DNA of 64,000 bases from Thamnaconus septentrionalis (lineage: Eukaryota; Chordata; Actinopteri; Tetraodontiformes; Monacanthidae): NCBI GenBank assembly GCA_009823395.1, contig CM020514.1, positions 1,763,466 to 1,827,465 of the forward strand, in the 5' to 3' direction. Numbering within the stretch: the first letter of the stretch is position 1; the number at the start of each line of letters is the position of its first letter. A program made the translations under genes and the position numbers. This document shows, one piece after another, positions 40,501-53,800 of this stretch. The notes beneath the pieces were generated by a model. That model ran no database searches, was not told the DNA's origin, and worked only from the letters and a program-made list of their open reading frames with translations.

Positions 40501-43500
40501 TAAATACCTGCATTTTGTATGATACCAGCAGTTTGGTTTATTATTATTTTTCTTTTTTACACGCAGCGATACTTCGAGACACAGTTGGGACGGACAAAAG
40601 AGTTTTGTTTCGCTGGTGTTTTATTTGAATACACGCAGAACTTCCTGGGTTGTCGCGCGATATTGCAATCCTCATGCGAACCCATCGAGCAGCCACGCGA
40701 GACGCCACTGCTCGGAAGCTCGTCTGGTGTGAGAGGTCACGGAGCGGTTTCCACGCGGCTGAGACGTGACATTAGAGTGGCAGCGATCAGCTCCGGTGAC
40801 CGTGGTGCTTGGAAATAAGGCAAATGAGCCACCTAGTGGGATGCCAGGCATTACAGGACAAGTTCAAATGAATGCGGTCATAATCATGATATGATTTGGG
40901 CAATTCTGTCAATATTTGGCGGGCTTGATTAAACAGACCGGCGGGCCGACTGTGGCCCGCGGGCTGTAGTTTGCCCACCTTTGCCCTAGAACCACATAGA
41001 ACCTGTGACTGGCTGATTGTTCACAATAATTTTTTTTTTTTAAGTGCTACGCCGGGGGTGAGCAAACTGTTTGACTAGTGGGCATCAAAGCAAAGTTACA
41101 ACAAAATCTGTGTCTTTGAAGCCCAACGGTGTTTAGCTCTTTAATGAAATTACTCTAAACACTGAAAAAATTGATGAAAAACAGGCACTTCATGACTTAC
41201 TGACTATTAATATAATTTTTCAAGTTTGGCAGGCCGGATTAAAAAGCTTAACAGGCCGTAGTTTGCCCATGCCTGCCTCTGCTAGCTAGTCAGCAATCTG
41301 AAGCGATGACCAGACAGGAGCCAGGTGCAGCATCTGTAGTCACCTCATTGTGTTGATTTTCCCGTTGGGAATGTAGGAGGAAAAAAAAAGGATGTAAAAT
41401 CCCAACAGCCTGGTGGTCTCTCCTCTCAGTGTCGCACTGAGTGAAGAATCATTGTTCACCCTCAGTGAACAATAAAGCTTTGCACATCAATTGGTTACTG
41501 AAGGCTAACATGTGACGTGTTTGTGTAAATTTTCTGAATCCATGATGCCCATTTTTTCGCCCACCATTTTTAAAAAGGCATTTTAGAATATATATATTTA
41601 TAGATAAAATGTTGAGCATTTATTTTGCAGGACGCACCATTCAATTCAATAATAATTTTGATAATTTATTGACTAGACATGATAGAAAGTGGGATAGCGT
41701 TTTTATTTTTGTGGAATAAATTTGTGTCGCGATTTCATGAAAAGGAAAACAAATGTGGCTTCTGAGACTCCACCAGTTGAGAACCATTGTAGTCGTCCAA
41801 TTCCTGCCTTTGGTTCACTCTGAGCCGCTCCAGGCCTACTTTTATAGGTGGACCAGAGTTCACCTCTTTGACCCTCATCAGAGTTGGAATGGGTAGCAGG
41901 TTTTGAGGACGTTCCAAGAAAACTAGAATCTGATTGAAACGGCCTGGTGTGAACGCACATTTGCTTGTCTAATGAATAAAGGGATTATACAGGAAATGAC
42001 ACACACCTACCTTCATGTACGCCGTTGAAGCTCCTCAGTACCCAATTTGACAATTTAACAATTGACCCAGCTCCTTGGCTCTCTGGAGAACAGGCACTCT
42101 TTTAGAAGAGAACTGAATTAGAACAGTTTTGATAGAACTTGAAAGCATGTAGGTCGTTATAAATAGATGTTGCAAGGGGGCAAATGTGTGCTCCTGTCCT
42201 TTGGCCTATTTAGATACAGGCATCTATCGAACAAAATATATCTTGTGTGAATTTTTACATTGCTGTGGATATTAGAAGATTTTTGTGGAACAGCTCACTC
42301 CCTCGCGATGGCTAGCCGCTCAATGCTAGCACTAGCTAGCGAAGAAAATGGCTACCAGCTCTTGTCACCAACATTTGAAAGGAAAGTCTGCAGAGGCGTT
42401 GCTATTAAACTCAGCTCACCTTGTGACATGGAAGGTAAAGAATGTCTCAGTGAATCGGAGAGGCCAGCCAGTCTCCAAATGCGCAAGTTGACTTCTTTTG
42501 TACAGTGTGTGTTCGTTGGCTTGCCAGTGATGCAAAAAGACACGTTCAAGAGCTGAGAAAGTCCATTTCTCACAATAGGAGCGTCTGTAATGCATGTTTT
42601 CACTACAGTGCCTGTAAATTGCAACCAAAAAAAAAGTTATTCTAGACCCACAAGTTTAGAAGCGCTGTTGTAGCTTGGCAATTTCCTGGAATATGGAATA
42701 TTTTTTCTTCAGTTTCAAAGTTATAAATTATGCTGTTGCTGCTAGTTAATGTTCCACATTGTGTAAAATTAATTGGAATAATTTCAAATCTGTCTTTGTT
42801 GCTTTTTTTTTAACGGATGCAGGTTTTGGTACCTATTGTGCAAGTCAGTATATGGCCTGGTTTTTTGGTTTCAGTCCACCAGCTGTTTTTTGGCTGAGTT
42901 TTGCTACTTCCTGGTATTTGAAAGGGTGTTGCACAACATGCTACTCACCGGAAAGTCTACTTCAATACGATATGATTGTCTGCATTTCTTGGCACTCATT
43001 GAATTCGGTTGTGTGGTTGGCTTTGTGCTCTCACACTGTGGTAACTTCCCGCAATTTGAAACACTAAAGCTAAATTTGATTGAAGACTTTTTTTTAGGAG
43101 CAAACACAATGGCAAAAAATGAAACGTTGGAACCCTCCCGGTACCAGAGGCATGTCATGTTCCACTATGGCTGTGTCTCAATTCAGGGTCTGCATCCTTC
43201 GAAGCCTGCATTTGAAAGGAAGTTGCGTCATAGCACTGCGCGAAGGCTTGTCCCAATTCCCAAAAGTCTGAAGGACGCTCCAAATGTACCCTTGAAAAAG
43301 CGCCCTACTTTTAGCCGATTCCAAGGCTACACCGCTACTATCCTTCGCGTCCTTCTGTATCCCAGGATGCTTTGCGCTGCTGCAAAGCATTGTGGGATCC
43401 TGGGAAGTCAGCTGAAATTAGCGCCATCTACTGGCAAAGACACAACGTATAAATTTAAGTATTGAAATTTCACATAAAATATTCAGATTTTAACGTAGGG

Positions 43501-46500
43501 TTTTTACTTATTTGAACATCCAACGGCATCGTCAGATGGCGGACCAATGGTTAGCTTGATGCTATGAAAACGTCACTTCCGGGGTTGGCCAGCAGGAGGG
43601 AACGGCGGTGACGCAACCAGGAAATACACCGAAGGCTGGACCGTCCCCTGTGGTTATCGGGGAGGCGGGTTTGGGTTCGTCCTTCTCGGCCGGGTCCTTG
43701 GGAGGACGCTTCCTTCAGACGGAGGACGCTTCCTTCGAAGGATGCAGACCCTGAATTGAGACACAGCCTATGACTTCATAAGACTTGACTTGACTTGGTC
43801 ACCTCATGATTGATGAAAGAACAATTATGTTTACCTTATTGTTTAATTTTTTATTGATTTTTTTTGAAGGAGCATATAAAAAAAGTGCAGGTTCATAATA
43901 CATGAGTTGTTCTGTTTTGTGTGTGCATCCATCATGTGTCATACAAACATGATCATAGTGTGCCAACAAGTCAACGAGTCCAAACAATAAGAAATCCAGT
44001 CCACAAAATTGAAGAAATGAGGTGCTGCTTTCAGTTTCTGGTCCTCCTTGCATATCTCCAAAAAAGTTCAAACAAATATGTTTAATTGAAGGACAGCTAG
44101 CACGTGTTTTTGGTCCCATTGCCCAGGAAACACTCAAGGACAACAGGGAGAGGAAATGCATTCAGGCATTCAGTCTGTGAGTGGGTCACAAGGAGAGCAG
44201 CAATCAATCCAGACTGTTCCTGGAACATCTCGCCCTCTTCGGCCCTCATCAGCCCTCCTCTCGCCACAGACCTTGATTAGAGATTGAAGAGTGACTCCAG
44301 CAGTCTCCTCTGCAGAAGGACGTGGCTGCTACACACACACACACACACACACACATAGACCTCACCGTAGGGTAAGAAGCATCTTTACCAGCCGGTAGTT
44401 CTCATATTCTTTTTTCCATCATTTCTGTACCACTAAGTCTCTTTTGAAGAGAGAGAGAGAGAGAGAGAGTCGAGGCAGATGGCCATTATGTAAGTTTGTC
44501 TGCAGGCTCCACTGAAATTCTATCGCAAGCTAAAGAAAAGGTCCGAGATAAAGCATCGCCTCCATTAAAACGCCAGTTAAAGTGTAACAGAGCGAGGGCA
44601 GGTCGGAAACCTCAATGGTCACAATTCATTTGGAGTCGAGGACTTTTCAGTTTGTTGTGCAATGCAAGGCGCTCTTTAAAAAAAACCCCAGTAAAATAGG
44701 TGTAAAACATTGCCGTGTTTTTTTCAAATGGACCTTATTACCAATGTTCTCTAGAGACGATCTAGGTCAGTGGCCCCCAACCTTTTTTTGCACCACGGCC
44801 TGGTTTAAAGTTTATTTTCAGGGACCGGTATGAAAAGTGTGGTATTTTCTAAATATATTAATAAATGTGAATCCACTTTACCTTTACCCATTTGTAATTT
44901 TTTTTTTTTTTAGCAGCGTCCTCTTAACATGGCAACAACATTACATGAGTAATGTACGCTTTTTTTCTCTCTCGATACTCCAAAGGCTGCTGGTCTTATA
45001 GTGCAGAGTGCTTGGTCTCTGAGGGACAAAGCAGTTTTGAAGGCTTCATTGCCTCATTAGAGAGCCGGTCGCCGCATGTTAAGCAGAGTGGGCTTGTTGC
45101 GCGGGAATTTTGTGTCTAGATAAAATCCGCATTGGTAGTAGGACTCCTGGTATTGTCTGTTAAATGTTGCGTTTGTTTCAGTCATGTTGCTAGCTAGCTT
45201 GCCGGCTCGTGGGTTTAATCGAGTGGTAACGAATCACGTGACCGAGACGAGCGCCTTGACATGCGTCGAGAGTTGAGCCATAGGTGGATGTAACAGAGAG
45301 AATCCAGTCATTTTTCAAAATAAAATTGTTCAGACTCATTGACCAGTGCCAGTCCAGGGACCGCTGATCTAGGCCACCATACAGTCAGTGGAGTCAGTCA
45401 GACTCCAGACTATAGAGTCAGAGGAAAAAAAGACACCTTGCTGAGACTGCTCCCCGGTTAGTGGAACCACCCCCAGCAAGTCTTGGCTCCGCCCCCGGAG
45501 ACCGCCTAGTGTTTGTCCCCTTTCAACCACGTAGAGGCAGGAAGCTGTAAAAATAAGCAGTTTTCCCTGCAAGGTTTGCAGAGTTTTCCGGAGTAATTAT
45601 CTCTCCAAAAAAATAAAAGGGAAGTATTCAGGAATGCTGTTTTCTCTTTGTGGTTGGAGTATGCCTTCAACAAGTGTGAACAGCCTTTGGAAATGAAGTT
45701 TGAAAGACGGGCAAACAGTTGGTGCCTGGTGTTTAAACTTTGCTGGAAGAGAAGACGGACGCAAGACAAATTTTACGGACAAACGTTGAAAAAAATGAGT
45801 TGTAACTGGAGTGCGACAGTGTAAAACCTGTGTGGTCATTCGCAGACAAACTCTGGGTTTTTGTCATGAAATTAAGAATGATTCATTTGAATCACTTGTT
45901 CATGGTTCTAAAGACGGTGAGGATTTTTCTCCTCTTAAATATTAAAAAGCCGACTCGCTCTTTGTCTTTGCCCGTCTCTCAGTCGCTCGCTGCGACTTAT
46001 TCTGGGAGAAGACATTAGTGCCAGGGTGAGAGTGGTTTCAGCGGCCCCGCCTAGAGGCCAACACACTGCGCAACACGCTGCACGACAACCGCACGGTCGC
46101 CTGCCACAGACGAGTCAGAGGAAGGAAATGCTTGCACACACAGACTCACACACACACACTGCGCTGTGTGTGAGAGCTCCTTTTAAGGAAACAGCTGGGC
46201 GCTGTGGCCCAGTGCTGAGCGGAGCAGCAGAGGCAGCGCCTGCAAACACCAGAGCAGAAATACATGCAACGCATTTACACAGTGTTGCGGCTCAACACTC
46301 GGCTGGGTTTCAACTGGAGTTGCACCAATACCGATACCAGTATCGGGTATCTGTACCGATACCAGGGCTCGGCTGGGTTTCAACTGGAGTTGCACCAGTA
46401 CCGATACCAGTGTCGGGTATCTGTACCGATACCAGGGCTCGGCTGGGTTTCAACTGGAGTTGCACCAATACCGATACCAGTATCGGGTATCTGTACCGAT

Positions 46501-49500
46501 ACCAGGGCTCGGCTGGGTTTTAACTGGAGTTGCACCAGTACCGATACCAGTGTCGGGTATCTGTACCGATACCAGGGGCTGAGTACTCCACTCGTAGTTG
46601 TGAAATATGTGCCGATACCTGAACATCGATACCAGTTATATGCATTTATATGACAATTTTGTTAAATTAGTGCTTGTACTCCAGGGAAATTTGTTCTGGA
46701 AAAACATGCTGATGAATGTTATTCAAATAACAGAACATTTGTGGAAAACTAAAATAAACAAAGTACAGTGGTCCCTCGTTTATCGCGGGGGATACGTTCT
46801 AGTAGATGAAATCCGCAAAGTAATCAGCTTTATTTTTTACAATTATTACACATGTTTTAAGCCGTAAAAACCCCTAGCCACACACTTTTATACACTTTTC
46901 TCATACAGGCATTAACATTTTCTCACATTTCTCTCTTATTTAAACACTCTCAAAGGTCAAACTTTCGCGATTTAAAAAGTACAATATTAGTAACCAAAGA
47001 TCAAAACCTGTTTTCAAGCCCAAACATTTTTAACAAATTTAATTTTAATGATCAATCTACGAGGTTTGACACATAAGAAATTATTGCCAGTAACCAGCGC
47101 GTATTTCGCAGTTCCTCCGACGGTGCGGCGCCAGGACAAACATGAACGTGTGTGTAAATCTGGCTAGCCGAACGCATTCTGTACTGTACAGGAGACACTG
47201 CACGGAGGAGATTGTTTGACAGTGGTGTAGTAAAGTACAGTCCTTTAGCCAATCAGGACGCCGAACACAATGCACGTTCATACTGTAGGCTTTAAAAAAA
47301 AAACCATGCAAAATTACTCTTAAAAAAAAAATGCGCGAAAACACAGAGGCTGCGAAAGGTGAACCGCGCTATAGTGAGGGACCACTGTAATCCTATAATG
47401 TGTAATGGCCTTGTTAAGTACTCTGTATCGGTATCAGTGAGCACTGAAATGCAAATACTCATACGCTACTCGCGCTGTAAAAAAGCGGTATCGGTGCATC
47501 GCTAGTTTTAAGAGTTGTCACTAAACAAACACCCTGTGACATTGACTCAGCGGTCACAGGTCACCCGCTAACGTGTGTTTACAGACCAGTGCCTGTCATC
47601 CCCTCGGCGGTGTGAAGAGCGTGAAATCATCTCTCACCTCCCAGTCCTCTCAAATGTTTTGGGAGTTGTTGCCCTCACAATGGCCCCTTTTTTGGCGGCA
47701 CCGACCGGTTTAATGTCAGACAATATTTTCATGGACCGGCGTGAAAACTGTTTTTTTTTTTTTAAATATGACAATAACCGTGAATTCACGGTGTACTCGT
47801 TTTCAACTTTATTAGCGTCGTGACAACAACATAACGTGAGTGACGTAGTTTGTTTTTTCTTTATTTCAAAATCCTCCAAAGGCTGCTGGACTTTTGCATG
47901 CAGGTGTTTGGTCTCCAAGTGGAGAAGAAGCAGTTTTGAAGGCATCGTTGCCTCATTGAGAGAACCGGTCGCCACATGCACAGAGTGGGCTTGGTGCGAG
48001 GGAATCTCCTGTCGAGATAAAACCTGCAGTTTAACTACGACTCTTGGTGTTGTCTATTAAAAGCAGATTTCTTCTTCCTGGAAGTCGTAGGCTCTACCTC
48101 TGTCTCCTCGCTGGGCGTTTTTCCCTTTTGCAAAAAAACTTAGTTTTCACTCATTTTGCTAGCTAGCCAGCTACCATTCAGACTCAGCTAATAAATAAAA
48201 CTGAAGTAATGTAAGTAAATAATTCATTCTTTCTGTGCGGCCCGATACCAAATGACCCACAGATCTGTACAGGTCTGCGGGCCATGGGTTGGGGACCGTT
48301 GGTCTACACCTTTTCCTCTCAGTCTCGTTGATCTCATATCGTTGATGTATATTACTTAACTACACCTCGCCTTCCTTCATTTCTTTGTGTTGCGCCGCTG
48401 CTCAGGCTCAGTGTGATTAAACACTTAGATTTGTGATCTCGCAGAAGGTTGCCTGTTGTCAACTCCCAGCCTCTGAGATGCCTTGTCGATGTCCGCCTCA
48501 CCCTGTGGCGTCCCAACAGAGCAGGAAACCAGAAGCCGGTGTTTTTGCAGGAGCATATAAACAAAGGGCTAAAGTCGCGTGTCCTAGATTCAGGATGAGT
48601 GGTTTGAAAATGGGCGTCATGAATGACATTTTAATATGAGTTCCTCTCAGGGTCACTTTGCTCAAGTCCATCTATCATTGATTTACTTCCTAATTTCTAA
48701 CGCTTCGCTCCAGGAATGTGAACTCTGCGCTCACTTCTTTATTTTTACAAGTTTAGCGCTGCTCTGTTGGCCCCCAATATCTCACTTCTCTTGTCCCCCC
48801 TCTCCTCTTCTGTCCTTCCTGTCCCTTTTCCTCTATCTGTCTCTCAGGCCGAGGCCAGACTGGCAGCCAAGAGGGCAGCCAGGGCGGAGGCCAGGGAGAT
48901 CCGCATGAAGGAGCTGGAGAGGCAACAGAAAGAGGTACGTATGAAAGTAAATACACTGATTCATTACAATAATAACAAGAACAAGAATGCCTTTATTTAT
49001 CCCACACCGGGGAAATTTGCATAATTAAAGCAGCGTATGCGGTGCAAAGAGTGAATTAAGAAGTACGATGGAAATAAAATAAATAGACAAATTATTTACA
49101 TATCTAAAACCGCGTTAAAAAAATTCTTTAACAATTAAAAAACTTTGCAACCCGAGGTGCTAAGTTGTCCTCCACGGTGCTCAATAATTGGACTTCCAAC
49201 TGTCATAAGAGGATTTCCGCTGTCTCGTTGACGGTCCTTGGCTGCTCCTTTGCAACTGAAAAAGCACATCCTGTCAAAATTGTCTTATGCTCTTAAGCCG
49301 GACCTGCTAAGTCCGGTTGATCAGGGCTCATAAACATGGTGAAATAAACATGTCAAGGTTGAAACGCGATTTGACTCGTACATAAATGAATGTATAATTC
49401 CTCAAATCAGCTTTGTGATCTGATGTCATTATTGAACCTCCCTGGATCACATGACCTATATTCTGTTGTTGTCTTTTTTCATATTAATTAATATAATTTC

Positions 49501-50770
49501 CCTTCTTTTCCACTATGTTGTTGCTGTAATTCTGCTAATTTCTCCCATGTGGGATTAACAAAGACTTCCATTCTAAAATTCAGCCCTGATTTCCCAGTGG
49601 TTGAATGAGCATTTTTACCCAGAAGCCTAACACGCTGTCTCAGCGCATCAAGAAAACCAGCTATTAAAGCTGTGAAACGTGCAGCTCATCCTTAACCGAA
49701 TCAGCGTTCACCCGTCGGCACCCGAGTCAGAACCGAGAGACCCCAGGCAGGAGGAGACTCCCTTGTCCTCAGTGCCGACCGTCACCCCTCTGGTTTGTGC
49801 TGAAGCAGCTGCGGCACAGCACCTCTCATCTGCACCACACCTTTCTCACGCGGCTATTTTTAGCTCGCAGCAATCCCCATACACACAAACAGAGCTCCTG
49901 TCCTCACCTGTCCAAACTAAGCTCATAAAGATCATTTTTCTGTGAGGCCTTTGGAGGTTAAGTCCTCTGGAACTTTAATTACATAATGGCAATTGGCCTT
50001 TGGTTTAAATCCTCCTCCTGTTCTCCACCTGTTGGAATGTTTTCTTTCTTTTTTTTTTTGCTAAACGCAAGAAAATGTTTGTCTGGATTTGTATTTATTT
50101 TATCAAGAGAGGCTTTAAAAAAAAAAAAAAAAATCTTTATCATTTTTGTTTTTCATAAAATTTTCTTTCCTGGCCTACCTGACCTGTGGATTAATTTTTA
50201 AATAAGTTTTTGTTGTTTGTATTAGGAAAGAAACTTTCATCATGCAGCAAAAATTACACTATATTTAGAAGGACGATTGTTTTTTGAAAAACTTTAGTAT
50301 GACAACGAGAATGACTATTCAGACTGAGGCTCTTTAAAAGGTGTGTCTGATTTGTTCAACAGCTAGTAAATTCATACCCGGAAAAAGTGTCACCCTTAGT
50401 CGGTCACATGACAAAAATTTAAAGGAACATTTACAGTTTATTCAAAACAAATCAGGATCTTTTCCTTTTTTTGCGCAAAAAAAAAAAAGTGTGAATAGAA
50501 GCATTTATTTTTGTTTCTTGTATCATGGCAGGTGTAATACTTATTTGGAGCAAAAAAGAAATTCTAATAATAATTATATATAATGCTTACAAATGAGCCT
50601 GAAACAACAGAGTTAATGAAAATGATCAATCAGGGCAATTCAATTGATCTCATTCTATTTTAAAATTATTGATTTCACTTATTTGCGCTTTGTCCCCCCA
50701 TGAGAAATTTCAACTTTTTTTTTTATAAGCACTTTTATTTTATTTTATTGATTTTTTAAGCAACGCTACT

Positions 50771-50807
<37 letters not shown>

Positions 50808-53800
50808 TTGTCAACAGTCCACACGTGCGCAAACAGACACGCACCAGATCGTATGCAACGGGATTATCGACCATTGTTAAGATTAGTCTGGGGTGTGTGC
50901 GTGAGTGTGCGCGCGTGTTTGTGTGTCTGTCTGTGCATGACCCTTAAACCCCTTCAGCCGAGTTCTAAAGTAGCTTAGCAGTTCTGCGGCGCTCGATGCT
51001 CCAGCCCCGGTGGAGGAGAGCAAATTAGTCAGTCAGACAGTCCCGGTGGTTGACGCGATGGACGGCCGCACGGGCCTCCGTTTCCTCGGGACGTCTCCTC
51101 GCGCGCTGAAGACGGGATTTAACGCGGGATTACCGGACGTGGTCGCAAACCAGCAGTGAACAGAAGCGTTTCGCCGCTGCCCGAGATGCCCCGCCGGGGT
51201 CCCGCCTGCTGAGCCCCGTCCCCGGGCGATGCGACTTTCCTCCGGCGCCCCGAAAGAAGCAGGACGGCCGGGCGTCGGGTGGCGGGGAGGGGTGTGAGGG
51301 CCGCCCTCTCGGTGCGCCCGCCAACTCCTCCCATCAGGGAGAGGAGCTCGGTGAGTGGGGCGGGGCCGTGGAAGCCGATTGTTGAGTAAAGTCACTTGAT
51401 GAATGAGCTTACGGCGGCTGCTGGCTCGCCCGCTAATTGGTCGGCCAGACGAAGAAGACAGTCGGTTGTCGCTGTTTGTTGCTGCTCAGTGTGTGTGTGT
51501 GTGTCCGTGTGTGTGTGTGGACAGCGTTGAGCACATGTACTTTTAAATGTCTCAACTTCCATTTTTTTCTTTAAATTCCTACGTGTATTTTTTCCTTCTC
51601 TGTTGCACTTACATGTTGCTGTAATTATGCCAGTCAATTTCAAGAAATCAAGGCATTCGTTTAGTTGTAGTGCTGCAACAGGGTCGTTTCCCAATTTGGT
51701 GGGATCAATAAAGTACCCGTATTTTATTCTATTATATTCTAATCTGTATTCACCATTTAAATCAAGAGCAGTGGAACAGGTGAGACAACCAAGCAGCACT
51801 GATTTGTGAAGGGTGTATGTGATTTTTTTTTTTCTTCTTTAACGGACATAACTATTTCCAATGCTATTTTTGAAGGTACGAAGACTGGAGAAGATAACAT
51901 CTGAAATAGTTTTGTCTGTTGCAGAAGAAAAATACGCCTGCTAATTACAAGTATACATTTTATGAAGACACAATGAACCTCATTCAGTTGTGAAGGCTGT
52001 TTTCAAGGCCTGAAAGTCACAGTTTTGTTTGCTTTGTGTCCGTCTCTGAGAGCCAGGATCCCAAATCCACACATTGGGCTAGCATACAACTGAGACCAGA
52101 GTAGCAAATCTGGATTAATGGGCTGGGATGGAAAGTTCATCATCAGTCAGGGTGGGGTGTGCTTTCAGTCTTCCCATTCTGCTGACTGGAGGGAAGTCGG
52201 TTGTTTTGGGTCCTCTCAACTTTCTCTCCTTGTTAGTCAATATAACTTGCATGTGAATGCACACGAGCATTGATTTAGCCCTTCACGCTGGTCCAAGATC
52301 AGTTATGTATGGCAAGAATCCCTTGCTCAGTGATGGGAACAGGAGCCGTTCTGAGAAACTGGCTGCCTGCCACTGATACCAACCCAAAGGGATCATGGGA
52401 AAAGGGGTTCTTTGACCTCTGTTCTGACTGAATCTCTAGTGAACTCGGCATTCCTTTGCTCCTGTCGTTTTCCTCAAGCATTTCTTTCCATGTTTAACTT
52501 TCGCTTCTTGCACTTTTCATTCCAAATTGTATCTTTTTCTTCTTCAAACCCTTTATTGAAAATGTCCCTCTCCCCCCTTTTTTTCTTTTCATGTTTGCCA
52601 TCTTTTACCTCCTCCTTCGGTGGCTGGTGCTTAGATATTTCAGGTGCAGAAGGTAGGCCTCTCCTTCCTCTCCAGTGTGGATTAAGCATCGTTAATGTCT
52701 CACCGTGTCAGGTGCACGTTTAAATGCTTCCACATTTCCCTTCCTTCCCTTTGTCCCCTCTTAGAAATATTACGGCTTGGACACGCGATTAGACGAGCGA
52801 TCGGACAGCAAGTGGGGAGATATTGAACAATGGATGGTACAGTCACAGTGGAGCTGTGGTCACCCCCGAAACACCGCCGCATGTGTTTGCTGTGTCTCTG
52901 TGCACATTTGGAGGCTTTTTTTAAAAAATTTCCCCATCTGTCCAAAGCATTTGGAGCAGCGTGGCCAATTTTTTTTTGAATTCTCAATAATTCCCTTTAA
53001 GCCTTTTTAGAAAATAACAGCTTATGAGGAATCAAAGCTTGGCCATTAATGGTAATCCACTTATTCAAAGGAGTGCGGCGCCCATTTGGCTTTGGATCAG
53101 CGTGGCCATCTGCCCCGCTGGTGCTGCTGGACTGCATGGGACTGACTCAGATGTGTCAATTGAGTCGGTTTGAGGTTTTTATGTGCTGCCCACTTTAACT
53201 ACAGGGGTCAGGATAATTGGGCGAGTGTTGTTTGTAATTTCACTAACCACAATTTTGTGTCCCCTTTAATTCACTCACGCATGGACGCTGAACCAGCATG
53301 AGGGTTTGGTGAACACTGTGCAACCCTATATAGAAGCATTTTTTCCTTGTTTTAGTATCACGTGTATTTTATGATGTTTGCTAAATTGATGCCAGTGTCC
53401 AATAAAAAATTTTGCACTCTATGTGATTGTTGATCTGCTCCTTCTGGGTAGATCTCCATCAAAAAAGCAACAGTTCTCCCCAAACCGAGCCAGTCCATCA
53501 TCGGACTGACATCCATGCCACGTGCAGATACAGGGACAGCACAGGCAACATGAGGCACTGCAGACGTCTGCAGCAACACTCACCCCTCTGTGAACGTTGA
53601 AATTGTAGCCTGCAGCTGTTACCTGGATGACATTCAAATCACACGATTGTTAGCTAAGAGTTTATCTCAAGATGTGAGATTGGGGATTTTAAATGGTAAT
53701 AAACTTTGTGCACAAAATGAATTAGCTAAAAAGTAAGGAATGTTAGACCATCTTAATTGGTGCTGCATTGGTGAGGAATTTTGTCTGATCTTTGTGTGAA

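Larger units (their letters stand above)
31581..48847 (+). other. lrrfip1 intron 1
   Basis: 17.3-kb intron rich in non-autonomous DNA transposons, listed separately. The stretches 31800-33700, 34000-36200, 37900-39300 and 41800-42700 contain only unrecognised AT-rich sequence, T-runs and the (CATT)n tract at about 35574-35613. Confidence 0.7.

Noticed and set aside
42836..43465. 209-codon plus-strand ORF, the longest in lrrfip1 intron 1
   Set aside because: It runs from unique AT-rich sequence into the non-autonomous transposon at 43169 and has no recognisable domain.
45983..46025. Exon-like segment with good acceptor (gtctctcag) and a gtgaga donor in lrrfip1 intron 1
   Set aside because: 43 nt would shift the lrrfip1 frame and contains a stop in frame 0; a poison exon is possible but nothing supports it.
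46026..46653. 165- and 129-codon plus-strand ORFs with repeating [14 protein letters not shown] units
   Set aside because: They are the translation of the 70-bp transposon-end tandem array; three units restore the frame, so openness is automatic.
51033..51395. Overlapping long minus-strand ORFs in the GC-rich island
   Set aside because: Open frames are expected in GC-rich DNA; arginine/proline-rich with no motif, and no splice context on that strand.
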